64,000 nt of DNA. Origin: Rubrobacter indicoceani. GTDB lineage: Bacteria > Actinomycetota > Rubrobacteria > Rubrobacterales > Rubrobacteraceae. The first letter of the stretch is position 1. The number at the start of each line of letters is the position of its first letter. The position numbers were made by a program, and so were the translations under genes. The notes beneath the pieces are model-generated. The model was not told where the DNA came from. It did no database searches and saw nothing but the letters and a program-made list of their open reading frames with translations. Below, piece after piece: positions 1 to 7,004 of this stretch. The stretch lies in contig NZ_CP031115.1 in assembly GCF_003568865.1 (NCBI RefSeq), positions 868,001 through 932,000 on the forward strand, read 5' to 3'.

Positions 1-1
1 G

Positions 2-400
2 GACATGGAAGCCTCCATCGAACACATGAGCCGGGCGACCATCCGCCACGTAGACGCGGTGCTCATGGTGACCGAGCCGTATTTCCGGTCGCTGGAGACC
101 GTCGGACGGATGGCGCCGCTGGCGAAGGAGCTCGGCATCCCGCACATCTGGGCGGTTGCAAACAAGGTGCGGAGCGCGAGGGACGAGGAGATCATCCACT
201 CGTACTGCGCGGAGCACGGGATCGAGGTCGGTGGCCTCGTCCCGTGGGACGAGGCGATACAGGAGGCCGACCGGGAAGGACGGGCTCTGATGGACTACGA
301 ACCCGCCGCCCCGGCGGTCGTATCCATCGAGGGGATCGCTGACCTCTTAGAAGGTCGGGTCGGCGGCAACGGGGGTAACGGAACGGGAGGGCAGGGATGA
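2..400 (+). CDS. CooC/MinD-like nickel-insertion ATPase, C-terminal part
   Basis: The reading frame is already open at the window edge, so this is the 3' end of a gene; 132 residues are visible. The stretch around DMEASIEHMSRAT, followed by VLMVTEPYFRSLET and WAVANKVRS, resembles the second half of CooC-type P-loop ATPases (SIMIBI class), which help insert nickel into CO dehydrogenase. The Walker A motif would lie upstream and cannot be checked. The stop overlaps the hhyS start (ATGA), so the two are probably translationally coupled. Because it sits directly before a [NiFe]-hydrogenase, it may serve nickel delivery or maturation there; this is inference. The Gly/Asn-rich tail (GGNGGNGTGG) is probably disordered. 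Another MinD/ParA-like ATPase is the main alternative. Confidence 0.75.
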   Translation, partial: DMEASIEHMSRATIRHVDAVLMVTEPYFRSLETVGRMAPLAKELGIPHIWAVANKVRSARDEEIIHSYCAEHGIEVGGLVPWDEAIQEADREGRALMDYEPAAPAVVSIEGIADLLEGRVGGNGGNGTGGQG

Positions 401-1710
401 CCACTCACGCGCCGGCAGGCGCACCAGCAGGCGTCGAGGAGGCCCCGCCGGGACGGGTTCAGGAGCCGGAGGCCGAACGGAGAAGGGTTCCAGAAGGTCC
501 GGTGAAGGTGGTCCACGCCTTCTGGATGGCGGGGATGAGCTGCGACGGATGCTCCATCTCCGTGACCGGGGCGACGAACCCGAAGGTGGAGGATCTCCTG
601 GCGGGGATCATCCCCGGCCTTCCGAAGGTCGTGCTGCACCACCCGGTCCTTGCAGAAGCGGTCGGGGAGGAGTTCATACACCCCTTCAAGCTGGCCGAAG
701 AGGGGAAGCTCGACGCCCCGTACGTGTGCGTCTACGAAGGCTCCATAGCGGACGAGCGGATCGCCGCCGCGACCGGCGGGTACTTCTCGGCGATGGGCAT
801 GCAGGCCCTAGGGGACGATGAGGAGGAAGGCGGCACGCCACTCTCGACCGCCGACCGGATGAGGCGGATGGCGCCGGGTGCGGCGGCGGTTATAGCGATC
901 GGGACCTGCGCGACGTGGGGCGGTATCCCGGCCGCCGCCGGCAATCCGACCGGTTCGATGAGCCTTATGGACTTTCTCGGCAAGGATTACCGGAGCGCGC
1001 TGGGGTTGCCGATCATCAACATACCCGGCTGCGCCCCCGTAGGGGACAACTTCACCGAGACGGTAGCTGCGATCCTGATGTTCCTGCAGGGCATCGGGCC
1101 GCTGCCGGAGTTCGACGAGCTCGGTCGTCCGGCCTGGCTTTTCGGCGAGACCGTCCACCGCGGCTGCACGCGGGCGGGCTACTACGAAGAAGGTGTCTTC
1201 GCCGAGAACTTCGGCGACAAGGAGTGCCTGGTCGAGATCGGCTGCTGGGGGCCGGTGGTGAACTGCAACATCGTCTCCCGAGGGGCTCAGTCACACATGG
1301 GCGGCTGTATGGCGGCGGGCGGACCGTGCATTGGATGCACCATGCCGGGCTTCCCGGACAAGTTCGCCCCGTTCTACACGGCCCCGCCCGGCTCCGCAGT
1401 CTCAAGCACGGCCTCGCGGACGCTCGGGTTCGGCATCCGACGGCTCCGCGCCCTGAGCAACCACGACCGGAACCGGGAGCCCCGGTGGGACGCGGTGGCC
1501 GGCGGCGAAGTCCCTTCGGGTTGGGGTGAGATCGAGAAGCCGGGCTTGTTAGATAAGACGATGCACTTCTTCTACGAGAAGTTGCAGTTTTCCGGCAACA
1601 AGAGGAAGCCGGGGCGAAACGACTCACGCAAGTACTTCATGGATATGCCGCCCCGAACGGAGGGTATGGAAGCCCTCCGCGACACCGACGAGACGGCGGA
1701 GAGGAGCTAG
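397..1710 (+). CDS. hhyS: [NiFe]-hydrogenase small subunit, group 1h (HhyS/HucS-like)
   Basis: Electron-transfer subunit that would carry the iron-sulfur clusters wiring the Ni-Fe site to the quinone pool. Visible ligands include C49 and C52 in GMSCDGCS (proximal cluster), C171 in GTCATWGG, C212 in IPGCAPVGD, H254 and C257 in HRGCTRAG, and a Cys-rich medial/distal region from about residue 270 to 320 (CWGPVVNC, GGCMAAGGPCIGC). No twin-arginine signal or C-terminal membrane helix is present, unlike classical group 1 small subunits but as expected for the actinobacterial group 1h enzymes that oxidise atmospheric H2. The first 35 residues are Pro/Glu-rich and poorly conserved in character. The start overlaps the upstream ATPase stop. 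Five small membrane proteins follow before the large subunit and may supply the membrane link. Confidence 0.95.
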   Translation: MTTHAPAGAPAGVEEAPPGRVQEPEAERRRVPEGPVKVVHAFWMAGMSCDGCSISVTGATNPKVEDLLAGIIPGLPKVVLHHPVLAEAVGEEFIHPFKLAEEGKLDAPYVCVYEGSIADERIAAATGGYFSAMGMQALGDDEEEGGTPLSTADRMRRMAPGAAAVIAIGTCATWGGIPAAAGNPTGSMSLMDFLGKDYRSALGLPIINIPGCAPVGDNFTETVAAILMFLQGIGPLPEFDELGRPAWLFGETVHRGCTRAGYYEEGVFAENFGDKECLVEIGCWGPVVNCNIVSRGAQSHMGGCMAAGGPCIGCTMPGFPDKFAPFYTAPPGSAVSSTASRTLGFGIRRLRALSNHDRNREPRWDAVAGGEVPSGWGEIEKPGLLDKTMHFFYEKLQFSGNKRKPGRNDSRKYFMDMPPRTEGMEALRDTDETAERS

Positions 1711-1713
1711 GCC

Positions 1714-2022
1714 GTGACGGACGCGCAACTTTACGCGGTATGGGGCTGGAGCCTGGTCGTGGCGGCGGTCGTGGTGGTTCTCGCTGCGGCCCTGCTTATA
1801 GCCATCCTGATCGTCACCCGGCGCATCCTGGCCCACGCCCGTCAGGCGCTCGCGGCGGCGGAGGCCATCGCCGAGGATACGAGGATCATCTGGAAGCTGG
1901 ACGACACCAACCGCCTCGCCGAGGAAGTCCTCGACGCGGCAAAGAGCATCGAGGAACGCGGTGGACACATCGCGGGAACATTGCAGGGTGACCGGGCGGC
2001 GAGCGGGGGAGGCACGGGATGA
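1714..2022 (+). CDS. small single-pass membrane protein, hydrogenase array member 1 (type A)
   Basis: A 102-residue protein beginning with GTG three bases after the hhyS stop. One hydrophobic helix (about residues 10-36, ending ILIVTRR) is followed by an amphipathic helical tail with the pattern ARQA...AEAIAEDT..I..LDDTNRLAEEVLDAAKSIE. This pattern recurs in the second and fourth proteins of the array, so I call it type A. The N-in/C-out topology is not determined; the basic RR after the helix suggests a cytoplasmic tail. No known domain is recognised. Position between the subunit genes suggests a structural or membrane-anchoring subunit analogous in role to HucM of the mycobacterial enzyme, though sequence homology to HucM cannot be judged here. 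It ends in an ATGA overlap with the next gene. Confidence 0.8.
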   Translation: MTDAQLYAVWGWSLVVAAVVVVLAAALLIAILIVTRRILAHARQALAAAEAIAEDTRIIWKLDDTNRLAEEVLDAAKSIEERGGHIAGTLQGDRAASGGGTG

Positions 2023-2321
2023 CGCTGGCGCTTGTGAGCGAAGGGGCGGGCTACACGGTCTGGTTGGCATCGCTCGGGATCGGGGTCGTGGTGATCGTGG
2101 TCGTGGCGGTTCTGCTCGCCCTGATCCTGCGTACCGCCCGGCAGATAGACGGGGCGGTCTCTGAGATCTGGACCGTCGGGCAGAGGATAGCGAACAATAC
2201 CATCCACATCCCGCTCCTCAACCACACAAACCGGGTAGTGGACGACATACTGGACCGGGCCGGCGGGATAGACGGCGCAACGGCGGCGATCGAGGAACAC
2301 GCCCTCGACTGCCCCGGGTGA
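2019..2321 (+). CDS. small single-pass membrane protein, hydrogenase array member 2 (type A)
   Basis: A 100-residue protein with a start that overlaps the previous stop (ATGA). A strongly hydrophobic Val/Ile/Leu helix spans about residues 14-40, followed by RTARQIDGAVSEI, then GQRIANNTIHI and LLNHTNRVVDDILDRAGGID. These blocks align by eye with member 1 (ARQ, NT, DTNR, IL-A-IE) and with member 4, indicating tandem duplication. The tail is predicted helical and amphipathic, without catalytic or cofactor-binding motifs apart from a lone Cys near the C terminus. Likely a membrane-attached accessory or scaffold subunit of the hydrogenase; function is inferred from position only. A 37-base gap, the largest inside the array, separates it from the next gene. 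Confidence 0.8.
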   Translation: MTLALVSEGAGYTVWLASLGIGVVVIVVVAVLLALILRTARQIDGAVSEIWTVGQRIANNTIHIPLLNHTNRVVDDILDRAGGIDGATAAIEEHALDCPG

Positions 2322-2358
2322 CCACACTGCGTTCTCGGTCGAGGACAGGGGGTATGAA

Positions 2359-2673
2359 ATGGTAGTTCTGCTCGCGGTACTTTCGGCGCTTGCGGTTGTG
2401 GCGCTCTTCGGGGCGCTGGTCTTTTACCTGATCAAGATCATAGAGGCTCTGGAAAGCATCGGGGGCGAGACGCCGAGAGGATACAGCAGCCGCTCCAGCT
2501 ACCTCTCCAAGATCGCCTTCGGCGTGCGGGCCATCGAGCAACAGACGGGCCACCTCGGCCCGGAGGTTACCCGCCTGAACGAGAGCCTCGGACAGGCCGC
2601 CGGGGGGCTGAAGAGCATAGACGACCATCTGGGGCGGACCATCGAGGCCGCCGGACGGCAGGAAGGAGCGTAG
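2359..2673 (+). CDS. small single-pass membrane protein, hydrogenase array member 3 (type B)
   Basis: A 104-residue protein preceded by a purine-rich GGGGG ribosome-binding segment. The N-terminal helix (residues 1-28, ending LVFYLIKII) leads into a helical tail with LSKIAFGVRAIEQQTGHL, then LNESLGQ and LKSIDDHLG. This resembles member 5 (YLIGI, LVKLAGGLEAIQGHAGPL, INGALKALRDDL, DRHLEGV) and not members 1, 2 or 4, so the array contains a second paralogue type, here called B. The tail has heptad-like spacing of hydrophobic residues, suggesting a coiled coil. No Cys or His metal sites are seen. Probably part of a membrane stalk or anchor for the hydrogenase; this is inference from location. Confidence 0.8.
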   Translation: MVVLLAVLSALAVVALFGALVFYLIKIIEALESIGGETPRGYSSRSSYLSKIAFGVRAIEQQTGHLGPEVTRLNESLGQAAGGLKSIDDHLGRTIEAAGRQEGA

Positions 2674-2674
2674 A

Positions 2675-2977
2675 ATGGAGATACCGGTCGCCGTGTACGT
2701 AGTCTGGTGGGCAACGCTTATCGTCGCCGTGGTGCTTGTGCTGCCGCTGGCCGTCTACCTACTCAACCGCGCCCTGCGGGCCGCCCGTCAGATAGAACGC
2801 TACGCCGCACGGGCACTCGAAGCAGGCGTGGGGATAGCTGGCAATACCGAGAACATCTCCGCCCTCGAAGGGACCATCTCGACGGCGACGGGCATTCTGC
2901 AGACGGCGCGCTCGATAGAGAAGCGAACCGGGGCCGTCGAGAGAGTGTTCGAGCTTCGGGCGGGGGGCGCGAGATGA
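2675..2977 (+). CDS. small single-pass membrane protein, hydrogenase array member 4 (type A)
   Basis: A 100-residue protein one base after the previous stop, with GGAAGGAG just upstream as ribosome-binding site. The transmembrane helix covers about residues 6-31 (VVWWATLIVAVVLVLPLAV). The tail LRAARQIERYAARALEAGVGIAGNTENISALEGT and ILQTARSIEKRTG repeats the type A layout of members 1 and 2 (ARQI, NT, L--T, IL--A--IE). It has charged, helical character with no enzymatic motif. Its stop overlaps the next start (ATGA), so production is probably coupled with member 5. It is likely to form a hetero-oligomer with its paralogues in the membrane, but no stoichiometry can be read from sequence. Confidence 0.8.
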   Translation: MEIPVAVYVVWWATLIVAVVLVLPLAVYLLNRALRAARQIERYAARALEAGVGIAGNTENISALEGTISTATGILQTARSIEKRTGAVERVFELRAGGAR

Positions 2978-3255
2978 GCACTCTGACGCTTTTGACCCTG
3001 ATCGCCGTAGCGATAGTGGTGCTGGTGCTGGTCGTGTACCTGATCGGGATCGCCTACTACCTGAACAAGGCCGACCGGCATCTGGTGAAGCTGGCCGGGG
3101 GGCTCGAGGCCATTCAGGGGCACGCCGGGCCGCTTCCGGAGCATCTCGGAGCTATAAACGGGGCGCTGAAGGCGCTCCGGGACGACCTGCGCGGTACCGA
3201 CCGGCATCTCGAAGGCGTGGGCCGGGTACTGAGACGAGATCAGGAGGGGGCTTAG
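2974..3255 (+). CDS. small single-pass membrane protein, hydrogenase array member 5 (type B)
   Basis: A 93-residue protein; ATG at 2974 is chosen because it overlaps the preceding stop and puts the hydrophobic helix (about residues 5-30, TLIAVAIVVLVLVVYLIGI) at the N terminus. A longer in-frame opening upstream lies inside the previous gene in another frame and is not credible. The tail LVKLAGGLEAIQGHAGPL...LKALRDDLRGTDRHLEGV matches member 3, the other type B protein. AGGAGGGGG at 3242-3250, inside the end of this gene, serves as the ribosome-binding site of hhyL, which starts one base after this stop. Presumed membrane-anchor or scaffold component. Confidence 0.8.
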   Translation: MSTLTLLTLIAVAIVVLVLVVYLIGIAYYLNKADRHLVKLAGGLEAIQGHAGPLPEHLGAINGALKALRDDLRGTDRHLEGVGRVLRRDQEGA

Positions 3256-3256
3256 A

Positions 3257-5143
3257 ATGTGTTTCAAGAACCTGCCGGTGGAGTTCGACTCCGAAGGTAA
3301 GCCCTATCTGAGGGATGATGTTCCGGACCCGTACGCAACGTCGCATAGTCCGGAGTTGAACGGGAGCTCGGTCGCGACGCTGAGCCGGGATCAGATCGAA
3401 GACCTCCTCGTCCGCAACGGCCACATCCAGCAGAAGAACTTCGACCCCGTAACGCGCGTCGCCGGGGCGCTCGCGTTCCACTCGGTCGTGGACCTTGAGG
3501 AGCGGAAGGTCCTGGAGAGCCGTTCGGTGGCGACGCTCTTCCGGGGGTACGAGATCATCATGATGGGTCGCGATCCGCGCGACGCCATCTATATCACGAG
3601 CCGGGCCTGCGGGGTCTGCGGCGGGACACACTCCGGTACCGCCGCCCTGGCGACCGAGATGGCGATAGGCATCAAGCCACCTCCTTTGGGCATAGTGACC
3701 CGGAACATGCTCTCCGTCCTTGAATACCTACTCGACCTGCCGCTGCACCTGTTCATGCTCGCCGGACCGGACTTCTCGGAGAACGTTATCCGCAAGACAA
3801 ACCCCGAGGTGTGGGAGCTTGCAACGAGGACCGAAGCCCCGCACGCGGGCGTCCACGGCTACGCCACGATGGGCGAGCTCATGACGGACATGAACGCGCT
3901 CTCCGGGTCACTGTACCTGGAGGCTCTCGGCATGACCCGTGTGGCGAAGGAGGCCTACGCGCTTATCGGGGGCAAGTTTCCGCACCCGCAGACGATGGTT
4001 CCGGGGGGTGTGAGCGCGACGGTCAACCTCTCGACGATGAACGAGATCTACTTGCGGTTGCAGCAGTTCTTCGACTACGCGAAAAAGACAGCGGCGATCT
4101 ACGACGACATCTGCGACTTCTTCTACGACGCGAACCCCCGGTACCGCGATGTGGGCCGTACGCCCGCGAACCTCGTGGATCTCGGCGTCTGGGACGATCC
4201 GTACGCCTACGACGCGACCTACGAGAACTGCAACGAGTGGGGCGAGAAGCGGTGGGCCACGCCGGGCGTCATAGTTGACGGCCAGCTCGTGACCACGAAG
4301 CTCCAGAACATCAACCTCGGGATGGAGGAGTTCATAGACCACTCCTTCTACGAGGGATGGGAGGGCCAGACCTTCAAGACCGACCCGCTCGGCGCGCCCT
4401 TGAGCCCGCACCATCCGTGGAACAAGGAGACGAAGCCCCGACCTCAGGCCCCGAACTGGCGGGAGAAGTACACTTGGTCCACGTCTCCCCGGTGGGACCG
4501 GATGCCGATGGACGCCGAATGTACGGCCCGGATGTGGACGACGGCGGCGGCCCAGCTCCTCCCCGACAACCCGTACATCGAGCCGACCGGACACAGCCTC
4601 AAGCTGCTCTTGCCCAAGGGCCGGCTGCCGGAGATGGAGCTTGAGTGGAGGATCCCCGACGTCTGGAACGCCTTCGAGCGCAACCGTGGCCGGGCCTACT
4701 GCGTCGCCTACACCGCGCTTGTCGGGCTGAACACCTGGCATCAGGGGATGCAGCTCATGAAGGAGGGCAAGACCGAGATAAGCGTGGAGTACAAGGTGCC
4801 GAAGGGCCAGCGGCTCGGGGTCGGGTTCTGGGGGGCCGGGCGCGGCTACGTCAGCCACCATATGATGCTGGATGACGGCGTCGTCACGAACTACCAGATC
4901 ATCACCCCCTCGACCATCAATGCCTCGCCGCGCGACCCGTGGGGGACGCCGGGGATGTACGAGATAGCCGCCCTGAACACCCCGATCCTCGAGAACAGCC
5001 CCGAGGGCAGGTTCCAGGGCATAGACATCCAGCGTTCCATCCGGGCGTTCGACCCGTGCATGCCCTGCACGACCCACGTCCACACCGACGAGGGCATCGT
5101 GACGCGCGAGGTCAATACCTGCGCCTGCGGGGCGGACGACTAG
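3257..5143 (+). CDS. hhyL: [NiFe]-hydrogenase large subunit, group 1h (HhyL/HucL-like)
   Basis: Catalytic subunit holding the Ni-Fe(CN)2CO centre that splits H2. The N-terminal nickel motif is R116-A-C118-G-V-C121-G-G-T-H125; the C-terminal one is D599-P-C601-M-P-C604-T-T-H607. The four cysteines bind the metals. Large subunits are normally trimmed after the residue equivalent to H607, which here would remove a 21-residue tail containing C-A-C. Length (628 residues) is typical of actinobacterial group 1h enzymes. A strong ribosome-binding site lies directly upstream. The maturation protease encoded at 7001 and the HypCDEF set downstream supply the processing and the cofactor. Predicted location is the cytoplasmic face of the membrane, linked through the small membrane proteins encoded just before it. 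Confidence 0.96.
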   Translation: MCFKNLPVEFDSEGKPYLRDDVPDPYATSHSPELNGSSVATLSRDQIEDLLVRNGHIQQKNFDPVTRVAGALAFHSVVDLEERKVLESRSVATLFRGYEIIMMGRDPRDAIYITSRACGVCGGTHSGTAALATEMAIGIKPPPLGIVTRNMLSVLEYLLDLPLHLFMLAGPDFSENVIRKTNPEVWELATRTEAPHAGVHGYATMGELMTDMNALSGSLYLEALGMTRVAKEAYALIGGKFPHPQTMVPGGVSATVNLSTMNEIYLRLQQFFDYAKKTAAIYDDICDFFYDANPRYRDVGRTPANLVDLGVWDDPYAYDATYENCNEWGEKRWATPGVIVDGQLVTTKLQNINLGMEEFIDHSFYEGWEGQTFKTDPLGAPLSPHHPWNKETKPRPQAPNWREKYTWSTSPRWDRMPMDAECTARMWTTAAAQLLPDNPYIEPTGHSLKLLLPKGRLPEMELEWRIPDVWNAFERNRGRAYCVAYTALVGLNTWHQGMQLMKEGKTEISVEYKVPKGQRLGVGFWGAGRGYVSHHMMLDDGVVTNYQIITPSTINASPRDPWGTPGMYEIAALNTPILENSPEGRFQGIDIQRSIRAFDPCMPCTTHVHTDEGIVTREVNTCACGADD

Positions 5144-5155
5144 GGAGATTTCGAG

Positions 5156-5674
5156 ATGATCCTCGTCGCCGGCGTCGGCTACCAGCACCTGAGCGACCTC
5201 TCCTTCGGATCGGTCATAGTCGAACGGATGCGGGAGATGGAGTGGCCCGAGAACGTGCGAATAGAGGACTTCGGGTGGGGGCCGATCTCCATCCTGCACT
5301 GGTTTGAGGCGAGCCCCGGCAAGAAGTTCGACCGGGCTGTTTTCGTCGGGGCGATCGAGCGCGGTCGGGGGCCGGGGAAGTTGTATTTCTATCCCTGGCC
5401 CGCCGAAAAGCCCGACCCGGAGATCGTGCAGGAGCGCATCTCGGAGGCGCTCACCGGGGTCATAAGCCTTGAGAACCTGCTCATCATCGCCCAGCACTTC
5501 GACGCGCTCCCGCCCGATACCCTCGTTGTAGAACTCGAACCGGTGGAGCGGGAATGGGGATCGGGTATGGGTGAGATCGGTCGGCAGAGGATGACGGAGA
5601 CTATCGCCTGGATCCGTAAAGAAGTCCACGCGAGACCTTATCCGAACGGCCGCAAGGAGGTACGGAACAGATGA
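5156..5674 (+). CDS. divergent hydrogenase protease-like protein lacking metal ligands
   Basis: A 172-residue protein with the fold signature of the HybD/HycI (M52) maturation peptidases: an N-terminal strand MILVAGVGY, then SDLSFGSVIVERM, and an EDFGWGPISIL segment corresponding to the DGGT loop. The three nickel-sensing residues of E. coli HybD (E16, D62, H93) appear to be replaced: L15 at the first position, Gly in VFVGAIERG at the second, and no His in TGVISLENLLIIA at the third. The invariant Asn of GxGN is Tyr9. An intact protease of the same family is encoded at 7001. I infer a non-catalytic paralogue, perhaps a chaperone that holds the large-subunit precursor. It lies 12 bases after hhyL and overlaps the next gene (ATGA). 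Confidence 0.75.
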   Translation: MILVAGVGYQHLSDLSFGSVIVERMREMEWPENVRIEDFGWGPISILHWFEASPGKKFDRAVFVGAIERGRGPGKLYFYPWPAEKPDPEIVQERISEALTGVISLENLLIIAQHFDALPPDTLVVELEPVEREWGSGMGEIGRQRMTETIAWIRKEVHARPYPNGRKEVRNR

Positions 5675-6072
5675 CCGACAACGACGGCAAGGGCTTCGAC
5701 CCGGTGAGCGCCCTGCGCTGCCGGGACGATATTCTGCAGGCGATGTACTGGATGCGTGGGGAGGGCTTCGGCGAAGACGCCGACGTGGGCAGCCTGGTCA
5801 GCTTTCTGGCTCTGGATGAGGACCTGCTGCGCGAGCAACTGGATATCCTCACCGAGGAGGGTCACCTGGAAGAGACCGGGGGACGATACCGGCTCAGCGA
5901 ACTCGGAGCGAAAGAGGGCGGGAGGCGCTTCGCCGACGAGTTCTCCGGGTTGCAGGACACCGCCCACGGTGAATGCGGCCCCGAATGCCCGCACTGCCAG
6001 GGCGTCTCGCGCGACGACTGCGTCCATTGCGCCCCGGACGAAGAGCCGGCCCCAGCAGGTCCCCGGCGCTGA
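5671..6072 (+). CDS. small winged-helix-like protein with Cys-rich tail, hydrogenase operon
   Basis: A 133-residue protein not assigned to a named family. Residues 1-80 (CRDDILQAMYWMRGEG, VSFLALDEDLLREQLDILTEEGHLEE, YRLSELGAKEGGRRF) look like a winged helix, with the final strand-turn typical of MarR/ArsR-like wings. The tail has a compact cluster of five cysteines and two histidines (HGECGPECPHC then DDCVHC), which suggests a zinc or iron-sulfur site. It is coupled by overlaps to the protease-like gene before it and the NifU-Rieske gene after it. It could be a redox- or metal-responsive regulator of the operon or an assembly factor; no evidence separates these. Confidence 0.7.
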   Translation: MTDNDGKGFDPVSALRCRDDILQAMYWMRGEGFGEDADVGSLVSFLALDEDLLREQLDILTEEGHLEETGGRYRLSELGAKEGGRRFADEFSGLQDTAHGECGPECPHCQGVSRDDCVHCAPDEEPAPAGPRR

Positions 6073-7004
6073 TGTCCGACCGTCCGAAAAAACGGATCCC
6101 GGTCGTTCAGACAACCCAACCCACGCAGACGACGAGCGAGGCGCCGGGGTTGCCCTCCGAGTTTCAGCACCTGCTGGAGTGGCTCGGGACCGGCGTCGAG
6201 CGGATGGAGGAGATAGAGGACGAGAAGACCCGCGAAGAAGTCTTCGCCCTCCTCGAAGGCATAGACGTTCTGCACCGGCAGGGGATCGGACGGATCTTCG
6301 ACCTCATCGCCGGCCTCGGGGGGCCGAAGGCCGTGGAGCAGATCTCACAGGACCCGATCGTCCACACCCTCCTTGAGATGTACGACCTGCCGGAAGAGGA
6401 CGAGCAGACCCAGGTCGAGCGCGCCCTCGAAGGCGTCTACCCGTACTTCGAGTCTCACGGCGGCAGGCTGGAGGTGCTCGGGGCCGAGAACGGGCGTGTG
6501 CGCGTCCGGCTCTCCGGCTCCTGTGAGGGGTGTCCCGGCACGACGACGACCCTCGGACGGGTTGTCGAGGAAGCCCTGAGGGAGGGTTTCCCCGGCTTTA
6601 CGGAGCTGGTGGCCGAGGAACCGATACCCCCCGCGCCGAAGAGCATCGTCCAGCCTGGCCGCCGACCCTTGCGTCGCCCCCGGTGGGCCTCCGCCATGCG
6701 GGTGAAAGGCTTCGAGCCGGGAACCTTGCTGCCGCTGCGCCTGGAAAACGTTCCGTTGCTCCTGACCCTTCTGGACGGTGAGGTCTACGCTTATCGGGAT
6801 GGCTGCCCACCGGGGAGCGTCCTCACCCTGCAACTCGGTGGCGTGGAGGGCACGACGCTCGTCTGTCCCTGGCACGGTTGCCGCTACGACCTCAGAACCG
6901 GAAGGCGCGAGGACGGCGAGGGAAAGCTCGAAGCGGTTCCGGTCGCGGTGCAGGACGGGGAAGTGAAGGTCGCCCTCGGTACCGAAGAGGTGGCATCGGG
7001 ATGA
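6072..7004 (+). CDS. NifU-domain / Rieske-like fusion protein, hydrogenase operon
   Basis: 310 residues; ATG at 6072 overlaps the previous stop (TGATG). The N-terminal part (about 30-105) is helical and unassigned (EWLGTGVERMEEIE, DLIAGLGGPKAVEQI). Residues about 115-185 form a NifU C-terminal domain with C151-E-G-C154, used to carry or transfer Fe-S clusters. Residues about 210-310 resemble a Rieske domain: the second half-site C265-P-W-H268-G-C is intact, but the first site reads C245-P-P-G where C-P-H is expected, so one histidine ligand is missing. It may assemble or relay electrons from the many clusters of HhyS. The next gene overlaps its stop (ATGA). Confidence 0.85.
   Translation: MSDRPKKRIPVVQTTQPTQTTSEAPGLPSEFQHLLEWLGTGVERMEEIEDEKTREEVFALLEGIDVLHRQGIGRIFDLIAGLGGPKAVEQISQDPIVHTLLEMYDLPEEDEQTQVERALEGVYPYFESHGGRLEVLGAENGRVRVRLSGSCEGCPGTTTTLGRVVEEALREGFPGFTELVAEEPIPPAPKSIVQPGRRPLRRPRWASAMRVKGFEPGTLLPLRLENVPLLLTLLDGEVYAYRDGCPPGSVLTLQLGGVEGTTLVCPWHGCRYDLRTGRREDGEGKLEAVPVAVQDGEVKVALGTEEVASG

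Noticed and set aside
3908-5629. A 573-codon antisense open frame in hhyL
   Set aside because: Codon-position GC bias creates it; the sense product is clearly the hydrogenase large subunit.
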